Positions 47,762 to 58,823 of a stretch of 64,000 nt of DNA are shown here, piece after piece. This stretch comes from Patiria pectinifera (taxonomy: Eukaryota > Echinodermata > Asteroidea > Valvatida > Asterinidae). The notes below the pieces were generated by a model. It saw only the letters and a list, made by a program, of their open reading frames with translations. It did not search any database and was not told the origin of the DNA. The position numbers and the translations under genes were made by a program. The stretch is taken from NCBI GenBank assembly GCA_029964075.1, contig CM057147.1, positions 20,853,513-20,917,512 on the forward strand, read 5' to 3'. The stretch's first letter is position 1, and each line of letters opens with the position of its first letter.

Positions 47762-49740
47762 AATTGTGGACCTTTGGGAATTGCGGACCCTATTCTCCTA
47801 TATTGTTCAACGTCTTTTATTGAATTCAAAACAAATAGGGGATCGGTTATCACTGACATAGAACATACGTTTGAATACTGTCAGGGTCACAATCCCCAGA
47901 ATGGTCGTCAAGGAACCCAAAACCACTTGAATGACTCCTGTCCACAGAATACCCGTCCAGTTACCACTTCGAGGCTGTGGAGCAGGTTGCACCGTCTCCT
48001 GGGCATGATACAAGAAGTAGAATATTTGGTTATTTTATAGGAAGATGTTGAGGTGGGAGTGCTATAAAGCGATAAACAATCATTAGTTGAGGACAAAAAG
48101 GTTTGATAATACCAAGCCATTTTCTGTCGGAGGGGTGTTCTTTTAAACTACTGGCCATTCTTAAGTTGCCCTAGGTCGGATGGGAGTCAGGGGACCAAGG
48201 TCAATGTTAAACATTTTGACTTTAATTAACATGTTTTTTGATAGTGTTGAGATTGACCACTTTCACCAAAAATGCTACGAAAATGGATAAAAAGTCGCAC
48301 AATGTTACTTAAGAATGATTTAAACATTTAAACGTTTATTTCATTTAATGCAATGGATACGTATATCCTCGGTAATAGTGCAACTGCTTTATGTCCATTG
48401 TTTTGTGACCAAAGAATATTCATCCCCCTACTTTGAAATGTCGCTCCATTAAATTAATTTTTCTCATGCTAAAATTAATAGTCCGAAAATCTAGGACTCT
48501 CAATGCTGTGTATGAGAGTCCCAAAACGTAGGGAATTAAAACATGCAAAACAAAATAAATATAGACTGGCACCTGAAACAACCAGTCCAATAAATAAGGT
48601 CTTTAGTCCTGCATCAATTGACTGTGCCAAAAGAAATATCTGGCATGTCTGGTGTTAGTCTCTATGTCTTCACATTTCTCCTTAGTCAGCAACCAGACTA
48701 ATGACAATGAATGAAGAGGTCAGTCTTTTCAAACAGTTGGACCATGGTTGGACATGGTCTAGTCTAGTTGTACAAGTCTAGTCTTTAGCCTCATCTTGAA
48801 ATCATTTGACGGAAAGAATGTTGCAACCTGACACTGTTTTTTCTTCATATATCATCTCAATGAAGGTCAGTAGTTGCAAAAATGATGATAGGACATGAAT
48901 TTGGGACTGAGAAACATTTCCACTTTTGGTAGGAAATACTTAGAAAATTGTTTTGACTCTCCATAGACTTTGTACACAACCGCTGAAGTGGCGTCAGGTT
49001 GAAACATTCTTTCCCACTTGACTTCCATTTTCTCAAATACATGAGTATTTGAGAAAATTCAATTACCATACGAATAGATTCCGAGTACCATTCGTGTACA
49101 GCTTACCTGTACAAAGCGGGCAATATGGCGACGGCATTTAGTAAATACCGTTTAACTAGAATACAGGAATACGCAAAGGCACCTATCAATCTCAAAACAC
49201 ATTAGGACTACTTATCTAATGGAAGTAATGGCTTACAAAAAAAACCCAAGATTTTGACTGATATAAACCTCTATTTACTCACAATATAGGCCCAGTTTGA
49301 GTGTTTACGTTTCACACGTTCATATTTTGTGAGCAAGAAATGCAGGTGGAGTAGGCTGACTTACCAGTTGTTGCTGGCCGACGGGCTGAGGCGCAGCCAC
49401 GTAGGCAGGTGGGGCGCTAGGAGCGGTCATCATCGTGACAGAAATTATCTCCGGATTCTCTGTAAATCAATTAATCAATCAATCAATCAGTCAGTCTGTC
49501 TGTGGGTCCGATTATCAATATTTGCTCGTATTTCAAACATGACTTGTGAAACGTCAAAAGAGTCAAAGCAACACAGTTTATTTCGGTATCTATGTTCCAG
49601 TGCGCATTTTGAATGGTAAAGAAACATCCACTGGAAACGACTGTCTCTCTCGGCAGGCGCGAGTAAAGACCTGCTTTCCTTCCGTCTCCGAGGTATACTT
49701 TAGTGGCAAAACAAAGTGCAAACAAACGCAATCGTTTTAC

Positions 49741-49870
49741 CTTTACGCTGGAGTGTTCCTATTTCCTCAACCGTCCTCATAGCCTGACACGGCGTTCTGT
49801 ACAAAGCGCATACCGACTGGGCTTGCTATGGTCAGACAGTAGTTTTGCGCACCTGTTCGTGCTAAGAATG
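49741..49870 (-). promoter_or_regulatory. 5' UTR exon of A3 with eroded promoter
   Basis: The non-coding exon and its donor are conserved, but upstream similarity ends near 49860, before the TGACGTA and A/T box found in A0-A2. This fits loss of function. Confidence 0.4.
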
Positions 49871-50056
49871 GACGAGGCGAAACCGAGTGTTTTGTGACAC
49901 GAATCTACACTTCGGGGTCTATTCGCCCAGTTAATATATTTCTAAATACAACAATAGTTCATGCAAATAAGATCCCTGCTTTACCGCAATCTCCACGTGT
50001 GTGAATAAGTGTAGATTCGTACAATCTATTCAACTCTGCCTGGCCCAGCGCTTGAT

Positions 50057-50190
50057 TGCATCGTGACTATGAATGGAACAAGAGATGTGCGCCCATCCGA
50101 AGGGTGATCAATAGGATCTTGCAAGATCCTGTTGAAAACCCTTCGGATGGGGTGCACATCTTTTGTTCCGTTCATCATCAGGCACATTGA
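50057..50190. repeat. Long near-perfect hairpin
   Basis: Arms centred on GGAACAAGAGATGTGC / CCATCCGAAGGG are almost perfectly complementary over at least 30 bp. The loop itself contains the palindrome AGGATCTTGCAAGATCCT. It could be a tiny foldback element or a hairpin RNA source. Confidence 0.75.
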
Positions 50191-50999
50191 TCTGCCCTAC
50201 AGAATTGCAAGGAAATGCATGTACGCCACAATCAAATTAAAAAAAATCTAATGCTTAAACCGTGCTTTCCATCGTATCAACATTCTCAAAGGCTTTTACA
50301 ATTATTCCCCACTTGATCAGGCCACGGGACCACACAGCAGCCGATATCAGCGAATATTCGGCCCTCTGTACCCGAACAGCAGGGGGTACACAGCCTTTAG
50401 ATTTTATTTTGACCCCCCCCCAAGACAAAATGTTTCCTTGCCCCCCGAAAAAAAATATAATAATAATGATAAATCGTCACCCCAAAGTCGACACCACCCC
50501 CACCCCCCCCAACCCCCTCCCGGACATTGGCGATCGGAGGAAATCAAGAAAATCACAAAACCATAATTAGCAGATTTAACATTTAAATTGTAATTTATTT
50601 TCTGGCGAAACCCTGTTTCGGGCGATTGGGTGTTTATTATCACGTCCCGTGAAACGACCTATTGTTTGACAATGACAATGAATTCGGTTTCGAAAAAGCG
50701 TCCCAAATGATAGGTGGAACCATTGGAACAGGAGGCTAACGCAACTTGAGTGTTTATCCAATGAGTTCTAGTGGTTTGCTTACAAACACTGCCTTGTGGA
50801 GTACCGGAACAATGATAGGTATTCCACAAGGAATACCCAGCGACTTGCGGGGTACCGTTTCGGTACCCCACAAGTTTTTTCAAAAGAATATAGATATTTT
50901 TACAAAAAAAACTATTTCAAGGTGTGTGGGTTGATCCGTCGCAAATGGAAGAGTTTTAGAAAAGGGATCTTAAGTCCGAATTTCAACCCAGGAAATTAA

Positions 51000-53540
51000 C
51001 TATGGTTAAAATAAGAACATTTTGACATAAGTGCGCGACGTTGCAAAATAGTACACGAGAACAAAGGAAGTGCCCCACTTCTTTGCCTATGTAAGCGTGG
51101 GTGCGCGCGCGTGTGCGATGAAGTTACTAAACGAACCGGATAAGTACTCATCAGCACACATGGATGGAGCTCGCAATAAGCTGGGGACGAGCCAAAAGAA
51201 AGGCAGGCGGCATGTTAGTCAGGTTCCCTAGACCTGACAATTATTCCCGACTTTCACGTCTAAATTGTAGGTCAGGCAGCCTCCGTGGCTAAAAATAAAC
51301 ATGACGACATTGACGGCCCTTTTTAAAAGCTCGGCTTCGTTTCCGATTTCGCTTTATCACAAAGCTTTTAATGTTGTGATCAAATTTGTAAATAAATCAC
51401 TTACTTCGTAACATCATACAGTTATGATAATACAGTTTGATATTTTTGTAAGATAATACTGACTAATGTTGATCTGGAATCTTCAAAATTAGGCACCCAA
51501 ATAGCACTGTTAGCAGGCGGAGCCGAATGAAGACCGAGTCTTGGAAAATCTCGGTAACGGTCGTCAAATTCAAAAAAATACGACGCAGCAAAAAGTTCGT
51601 CCTTACGATCCGAGTATACTTGATGCCCAAAATCGTCGTTGAATTTCAAGTTTTCTTAATGAAAGCAATGAATATTAATTATCAACTCATTTTAAAAAGT
51701 TTTTAATAGGCAATAGCAGTTAATATTATATTCGGAAATACTCGGGCGCTATCCCATGTCGACGAAATGAACTCGGCAAACTTCGGACATTTTTTGAAAA
51801 AGGAGAGGTCCTTCCGTTTTAGTCACGTGACGTAAATTGTAATACAATGTATTACCGGAGGCTACCTGACCGAAGATTCATCAGGAATAGTCAGAATCCG
51901 TTGGTCTGGGAACCAGGCTAGCAACATGTCGTAGACTGGTACCCGGTCCCTTTATTCTTGCATGGTGTTTACAGGCTTTATAAATTACACGCTGACCTCA
52001 GGTGAATGTAAACGATTGTTCACATGCTGTAAGTTTACATAAAACATGTACGGAGCTACAAGACTGCGCAGAACAGGTGAGGTTTCGTGGGTCCATTACT
52101 TTATTTTGTCAAGGCAGGACGAAAACTCTTCACAACAATATACAAGTAAAAGAACATGATTCAAAAGCAAGTTCAAGCGTTTTAAAATCATTTATTGACC
52201 GGAATTTAGGGCGATCAGAATCAAAAGATTTCCCATATTCAGGTCTGCATAAAAAAGAAACATTGATAACAACTAAAATGACTGTAATATCTTGATTAAT
52301 CTAATATCAGGATAAGTTTTAATACCCTTTACCAAAAGTAGTTTCTTAAGACTAAAGGACATTGTGGTATACAAGGCATCCTAGAAATGATGCAAACAAA
52401 ATTAACTGACATGTAATCAAACAATAATTACTCATGATAATTTTTTTTTAATTAGCTTTTAATTAGCTTGTCATCGGGACATATGATTGTCATTTGCTCA
52501 TTGATGCATTAGCAAAACCAAAGTAAGTGGACTCGGTATATGTAATAGACAAAGCTGAGTATATTTTTGTACTATATAATATAAAAATGTGTGAATTACA
52601 AAGCTCTATGCAACTACTTAAAGAAAATATAACAATGTATACAATTAAGTGCGCGAATTGTTGTTAAAGTTAAGGGCCGGGGAACTGGTTTAAAAAAGTC
52701 ATACCAGCTAAATCAAGTCTGCAATCTTGAAGTTTGTTGTTGCTGCTACATAAGCATTTGCCTCAAAATGACCGAAGTTACCCATTTGATTGGTATGCGT
52801 TGTACAGAGAACTGTTTTTCATTTTATAATCATACAATTTCGCCAGGTCAAACATAAAACAAAAACCCCTTTTAATGCCAAATTGCTATAGATTTCATGT
52901 CTAGAACCTCTAACAATTAAACACCAACTCCAAATTCCTATATGGCCTATTAAATAAGCTGCCTTCATAATGGGCCATACCTTATTTGTAAAAGCGGCGA
53001 ACCCGCAGTTGGCATTGGCTCGCGAGCAGTTTTAAAGTCTCGAATGCATAAAATGAGTAGAAAGAAAGTGGCTTTGGTTTTCAGGCATTGCTGGATGTCT
53101 TTGGATATGCGGCAATCCCATTAAACCTAACATCCTAGTGTTTAAGTCGGTAACTCAAACATAAAGCGACTTTTTTTTGCAGCCGAAGCCGTGATTTCGA
53201 GAATGGCACAATATAAGTGTATTAAATAAATACGTTTTTAGTATTGTAAGAACAGCTTTTAAGCGAACATCTGAGTACCCTTTTCTTCATTGACTACTTT
53301 ATAAAAAAATAACCATGCCAGTGGCATTCTAACTTTCATTTGAGGACAATTATTATATTGGAGCCAAGGCAACATAATACCTGTAAGCATATTTCTTGAC
53401 GCGCGACAGCTAAAAGCTAAATGTACAACCACACACAGCTTACCATGATTAGGTCAAGACGTAAATTCTGTTTCAACCCCTAGATATCATGATTCGATCA
53501 GGTCAAAGTTCATCGATGACCTATTTAATGAGTTCTTGGT
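51000..53540. other. Intergenic stretch between A4 and the A3 promoter
   Basis: No gene is recognised. It includes a candidate inverted-repeat insertion at 51216-51924 and flank shared with unit 3. Confidence 0.5.
51216..51924. mobile_element. Candidate inverted-repeat insertion
   Basis: Interrupts flank that is continuous near 41330. The ends AGTCAGGTTCCCTAGACC and, reversed, GCTAGCCTGGTTCCCAGACC are similar. CATGT on both sides may be a short target duplication. Further inward GGCAGCCTCCG / CGGAGGCTACC also pair. Confidence 0.45.
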
Positions 53541-53544
53541 ACCA

Positions 53545-56500
53545 TTACTCACCGGTTGGGGGCGCTTGAGCTTGCGGATACTGCCCCTGCTGGGCTGGGT
53601 AGGCTGTATCAAAACAGGAGGGAAAAGGGGGAAATTAGGAAATGAAGTTTTTAGGATGAGACGACCACAGTAGGGTTTTATACTTTCTTTGAACACATAT
53701 ACAGAGGGAAAACAGCTTATAGATGTTGTGAAGAATTAAAAAAAAACCAAAAAAGGCTACATGGGAGAAAGCACAAGCCTCGCAGTTTGATATCTGATCA
53801 TTATTACTTTAACTTAAAATATTTAAAATAACATCTCTTACCAACTTGTGGCTGGCCAGCGGCAATAGTGTAGAAGGCCGGTCCCTGGGGCTGTGTGGCA
53901 ACCACCAAGTGTGGTCGAGCTTGGTAGTGGATCTGTAATTATCAAGAAAAGTTATGTTCCATTGGACAGTTTCTTCAAATATATCATCATGTAGTTAAAC
54001 ACCTAGCACTGCACCACCTGACAAACGCAGGTGTATTTGTCATTGCTCCCATAGCTCAACACTCTTTTTACCTCGAATACTTTCTGTCACGATCTCAAAC
54101 ACCTGTGTATTATCATTAATTTAATATTGTCCTTGTTTTTATTATTAAAGTGTCCTGTTCTTGATTTGTGAGCAAATCCAAAGGTCGATGGGGAACCTAC
54201 CTCATGTTCCCCAATACCGATGTTCCCTACTACCGATGTTCCCCGAAATCCTTAGGATTTGGGTTAGGGTTAGGGTTAGGGTTATAGGGTAGGGATTTCG
54301 GGGAACATCGGTAGTGGGGAACATCGGTAATGGGGAACATAGGTATGCACCCGGTCGATGGGCATTATCGTTTTAATCTGAGTACTTGTTTCTGCCTGTA
54401 AGAACTTCAAGTAAGTGATGTCTAGAAAGCGGAAACAGCATTCGTCTTTCCAAAAGTTGGTCTACTAGATTAATCAGTGCTAGTCCATGGAGTGAAATGG
54501 TGGGGACTCGGAGAATAACTAGATTTTTGTTAAAATAAAGTGAAAATTGCTCTCGAAGGAAAGCTTATCAGCAGATGGAAACGTATGCCTGGAGACATAC
54601 GAGGTAATAACTGTTTGTGTATACATATTACGATACCTAGTGTATGCATTATGAACAAGACAGTGTTTTTCTAAATTTCTAATGGACTAATCCTCAAAAG
54701 CATGACACTTTATCAGTTTGTACAACAGTCAAAACTCCCCAAAAGCCCATGACAAGTTTAATCACATGGCATCAGGTCCCACGTCTTGTCACAATAATTA
54801 GGCTTTTGTTATGCGCATTTCTATGTCAACCTCTATTAAACCTCTTACTTGTAAACTGGACATTTGAAAATAAAACTTAAATAAAACGTTATGCTCGTTG
54901 GCCTATAGCGCCAGTGGCGCACCAAGGATTTGGCTTGGGGCCCTGACAATTTTTTTTCACATTTGTTATAAGTTATAAAAGAAAGTGCCCCACATTTCTG
55001 TGCAGTATGCATAATAATGGTCATTTTTGAAGAGCGCCTCTATTTGGACGATGGGTACCAGCCCCCTCCCCCTTTTTTGATTTTACGGAGGGCAAGTGTC
55101 CGGAGAAAAAACAAATGCCTAACCTTCGGCGCGGATGTGCCATTGCCCCCCCCCCCCGGCCCCTAGTATAGCTTCCCCAACATCAAAAGCTGGAAACGCT
55201 ACTGGTTCGAAACCACGCACCACCGTACACGAATCAAACAAGGCGTAATCACCGGACTATGGAATTGTACTATAAATATGCAATTGACTGTAATTGACTG
55301 TCATTTACTAGTTGTGGACCCAAACTGATGCATATTCAAAACAATGCTGATCCACAGAGGATATAGCTTGGTGTTGTCACAACACGGTACGTACCACAGT
55401 CTGAGTTGCTGATCCGCTGTTGCAGATTGGACCGCAGGTCATGCTGGCACCAAACATGGCGACAACAAACTCCGCTAAGGCGAGAAGTATCAGTGTAGCA
55501 TAAACACCATTGATGGCCGCCTGCATAGAATCATTGCAAGAGATAATGTGTTATACCTTGTTACAACTGACAATGTAGTAACCAACGGATAATGTATCAC
55601 CAACCGATAATGTCACACAAATTGACCGATACTGTATCACTAACTGATAATGTCACAGAAATTGACCGATCGTGTAGTAAATGTTACTACACTATCGGGT
55701 AATACTTGTTACATTATCAGTTAAGACGGATAATGTAACAACAATCGACTGATAGTGACACTATTGTCAATTTCTGTTACATTACCGGTTAGTAATAGAG
55801 TATCGGTCAATTTGTGTGACATTATCGGTTGGTGATACATTATCCGTTGGTTACTACGTTATCAGTTGTAACATACCTTCACACTTCAAGGGCCCACATT
55901 TCAAAATATTTTTCAACCAAAATAATAAGTTCATCATTAGTTCGAATTATCAATCGCTGTTTTGGAAAACAAAATTCATGCAAAAAGCAATATTTATCGT
56001 CATTCTCAATTACTCAATCTAGCATATCAAGAGTACAATCTACGACGGAGGATTCGCTTAGAAATAATAGCTGTAAAAAGATAGAACCCTTCATGATTAT
56101 CGAAGGCAAGAACGAGCAAATATTTCTCATTAAAGAGGATTAAAGTTCTACCCACCTTCAATTCACAGTGCGGGGACCTGTTTCCGTAGTAATCATAACC
56201 ATTACTCGTATAAGGCGGATATCTGCAGTCCAAATTGATGGTTGCAATCCTGGCAGCACCAAAACCAATGACGCAGCACGCAGCCAGACAAGCCAAGATG
56301 GACATGACCATATAGCCAATAGCCTGTGCAGAAAAATCACAATTCTTTCAAAATCTTCTGTCAAACAATTGTCCATAGCTGTAAGCGATCCAAGACATTA
56401 CATGGTCCGGTTTAAACCTGCAAAATATATTACTAGTTAGTTTATTTGTCCTTTTTTGAAGAATTTCCACTTGAAGGAAGGAACACCCAAACCCCACACT

Positions 56501-57996
56501 GCCCATACGCACTAACAATAGCTTACCACTCCAGAATTCTTCTTAAATCCAGACACTATGCCAAAGATTCCAGCGACGCCATAGAACTGTCGAAAACAAT
56601 CAAGGCTGAAGTTAAATTGCCGCCCAGAAAGAAAGTGGCAAGAGCTTTGATAAAGGCTAGGCCTATCCCTATATCTAATAACAATAATAATCGCAGTGCT
56701 TATATAGCGCCATATCAGGCCATGATACCACGCAGCAGCCGATATCAGCGCTCAATCGGTCCTCGACCCTCACACAGGTACCCATTTATAATCCTATTAC
56801 ACAAAAAAAGACAAGGCAGAAAATTAAATACCTTGCATTTGAAAGTCCTCACAATGTGCACTGATGGAAACAAAACATATTTTCAGTGTTCGTGCATCAT
56901 CAGAGTGTAAGCCATGCTCGACCATTACAAAAACATATGCTCGACAATTACTAAAACATAATCATAGCATGTATAGAGGTGTGTATTTCAGGAGCTTGTG
57001 CATACGCTAACTCACGTTACAGTTTGTACGCCCATCTTTTGAGCAAGTTCAGACATGCTTACAAGCTAATAATCAACAAAAATCTTATTTGGCACAAAAG
57101 ATAAACCTTTTTATATTCCTTAAAAACAAAACAACCACCATATACTTCCACTTTGTACGGAAACACAAGGTGCCAAAATGACTACCTAATATCCATAGTT
57201 TTAGCCAAAGTACCCACTGCCACATCACTCAAACTGCAGGTCTTTTTGTCCCCTTTAATTTGATACCCTGTTCAAGGCTGTGGTGCTATATACGAATCCT
57301 ACAACATAATCATTAGCAAGGTGCTGAACGCCACATCATGAACCTGCCCTTGGCAGTGTGCGACAACTTTAGCCGTCGATGTGGACACAACCAGGAAGTG
57401 TCCATTGCATCCCAAAACTTTTTATTGTACATGTAAAACGAAACCCGTTTCTGTGAACAGACGAGAAATCTCTGTTTCATAATCTCGTGCGAGTAAAACT
57501 TTTTCTTCTCTTTTCGATGAGAAAAAAAATTGTTGCCTGGTGGAAATATTCCCCCATGTCTCCTCTTTCTCTACACAAAGCCGCTTCATAAACGACTGCA
57601 CTGAGCTTAACTACCTACTGAAACAACAGTTTTGATGCTAAACAAGTTAACTACGATCATGAGGCAGTAGAACCAACAAAAGAAACAAATAAACAAGCAA
57701 ACAAGCAACCCAACGAACAGCCCAAGCAAAATAAATCAGCACTGCCAATAAACAAGTAGCATGAAATTATGGCGAATAATGTTCAAATCACTTACTAAGA
57801 TACCACACCAAATTGGGGATGCAAAGTCACTGCGTTCTACACTGCTAAATACTGTCAGGGTGACAATCCCAAGAATGACGGTCAAGGAACCCAAAACCAT
57901 TTGACTTATTCCTGTCCATAGAATGCCCGTCCAGTTACCACTTCGAGGCTGTGGGTTGACCGTGCCGAAAGTAACGGGAGCTGGTTGCACCGTCAC
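53545..57996 (-). CDS. MS4A/CD20-like tetraspan A4 (intact from TM1; first exon in gap)
   Basis: Exons: 57796-57996 (TM1), 56527-56586 (TM2), 56156-56323 (TM3), 55395-55520 (TM4), 53842-53932 and 53545-53603 (TAA at 53545-53547). Phases match. 234 residues are encoded without the first exon. It has a longer pre-TM1 segment (VTVQPAPVTFGTVNPQPRSG) than A1, a canonical SPIWCGI, CVIGFGAARIATIN in TM3, a Cys/Tyr loop and EFVVAMFGASMTC in TM4. The tail stops eight codons before the A1 end because CAA became TAA. In other copies the first coding exon lies about 415-440 bp to the right of a GAGGTAGA-AGAATTTTATTTT landmark. Here that landmark ends at 58250, placing the exon inside the 58254 gap. Confidence 0.8.
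54193..54352. mobile_element. Inverted-repeat element with a telomere-like TTAGGG core
   Basis: Arms of about 65 bp made of repeated ACCGATGTTCCCC units surround GGGTTAGGGTTAGGGTTAGGG (about 54262-54284). The 10-bp direct repeat GGTCGATGGG lies on both sides (54183-54192, 54353-54362), consistent with a target duplication. It sits in the A4 intron between the tail exon and TM4. No coding capacity. Confidence 0.8.
55560..55872. mobile_element. 313-bp hairpin MITE with internal 40-bp tandem repeat
   Basis: Nearly the whole element is one inverted repeat. The ends are GTTACAACTGACAATGTAG and, reversed, GTTACAACTGATAACGTAG. The target ATACCTT is duplicated at 55553-55559 and 55873-55879. Each arm repeats a unit of about 40 bp with ACCGATAATGTCACA. 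Inserted in the TM3-TM4 intron of A4. The A1-A3 paralogs lack it. Confidence 0.9.
56690..56800. repeat. Dispersed repeat fragment
   Basis: CACGCAGCAGCCGATATCAGC here matches CACACAGCAGCCGATATCAGC near 50333. The flanking AATAATAATCGC and AGCGCCATAT suggest a SINE-like element body in the TM1-TM2 intron of A4. Confidence 0.45.
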
Positions 57997-58253
57997 CTGG
58001 TGAATGAGGATGCTTGGGTTGAGTGACAATGATATTCTGGGAATTTATAGGGTGATAGTGGGGAGTGTTGATTGCGGTAAAATGAATTTGTCATATTTTA
58101 TATAACAAAGTCAAAACCATATTAGCATATTTCGTGTTAGTGCAATGTAAACCCAACCAATAGAAATTCAATAATGTTTGACTCTTGTACACTCGCGCAA
58201 CACACAAAACATGTCCTTGAGGTAGAAAGAATTTTATTTTTCTCGTGCTAAAA

Positions 58254-58753
58254 NNNNNNNNNNNNNNNNNNNNNNNNNNNNNNNNNNNNNNNNNNNNNNN
58301 NNNNNNNNNNNNNNNNNNNNNNNNNNNNNNNNNNNNNNNNNNNNNNNNNNNNNNNNNNNNNNNNNNNNNNNNNNNNNNNNNNNNNNNNNNNNNNNNNNNN
58401 NNNNNNNNNNNNNNNNNNNNNNNNNNNNNNNNNNNNNNNNNNNNNNNNNNNNNNNNNNNNNNNNNNNNNNNNNNNNNNNNNNNNNNNNNNNNNNNNNNNN
58501 NNNNNNNNNNNNNNNNNNNNNNNNNNNNNNNNNNNNNNNNNNNNNNNNNNNNNNNNNNNNNNNNNNNNNNNNNNNNNNNNNNNNNNNNNNNNNNNNNNNN
58601 NNNNNNNNNNNNNNNNNNNNNNNNNNNNNNNNNNNNNNNNNNNNNNNNNNNNNNNNNNNNNNNNNNNNNNNNNNNNNNNNNNNNNNNNNNNNNNNNNNNN
58701 NNNNNNNNNNNNNNNNNNNNNNNNNNNNNNNNNNNNNNNNNNNNNNNNNNNNN
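58254..58753. other. Assembly gap (500 N)
   Basis: Exactly 500 N. The A4 first exon and promoter, plus all SLC6 exons downstream of 58824, are missing and would have to lie here. The true gap should therefore be many kb, or the join may not be collinear. Confidence 0.95.
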
Positions 58754-58823
58754 CTATTTGAAATCTTCTGTTACAATATACTCAGAGTATAGCGATACTC
58801 ATTTGGCACGTAAATATACTCAC

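Larger units (their letters stand above)
44644..49459 (-). pseudogene. MS4A/CD20-like tetraspan A3 (probable pseudogene)
   Basis: Exons recognised: 49365-49459 (ATG at 49433, PPAY present), TM1 exon starting at 47998, 46578-46637 (TM2), 46171-46326 (TM3), 45694-45819 (TM4), 44885-44975 and 44644-44705. The TM1 exon has lost its 3' end. After RSPIC the sequence switches at about 47838 to DNA that in A1 lies about 290 bp further into the intron (near 23725), so the codons for WCGI and the splice donor are gone, and the frame runs to a stop at 47807-47809. The next-to-last exon has TAA at 44889-44891 (GQP-stop). The promoter A/T box and TGACGTA block are also missing. TM2-TM4 exons remain open, so decay may be recent, or the junction may be an assembly error. 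Confidence 0.7.
49000..53620 (-). repeat. Segmental duplication unit 4 (pairs with 39190-44740)
   Basis: Contains the A3 first exon and promoter remnant, distal flank and A4 3' end. The pairing with unit 3 is seen at 51900-52135 and 52990-53220. Confidence 0.7.
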
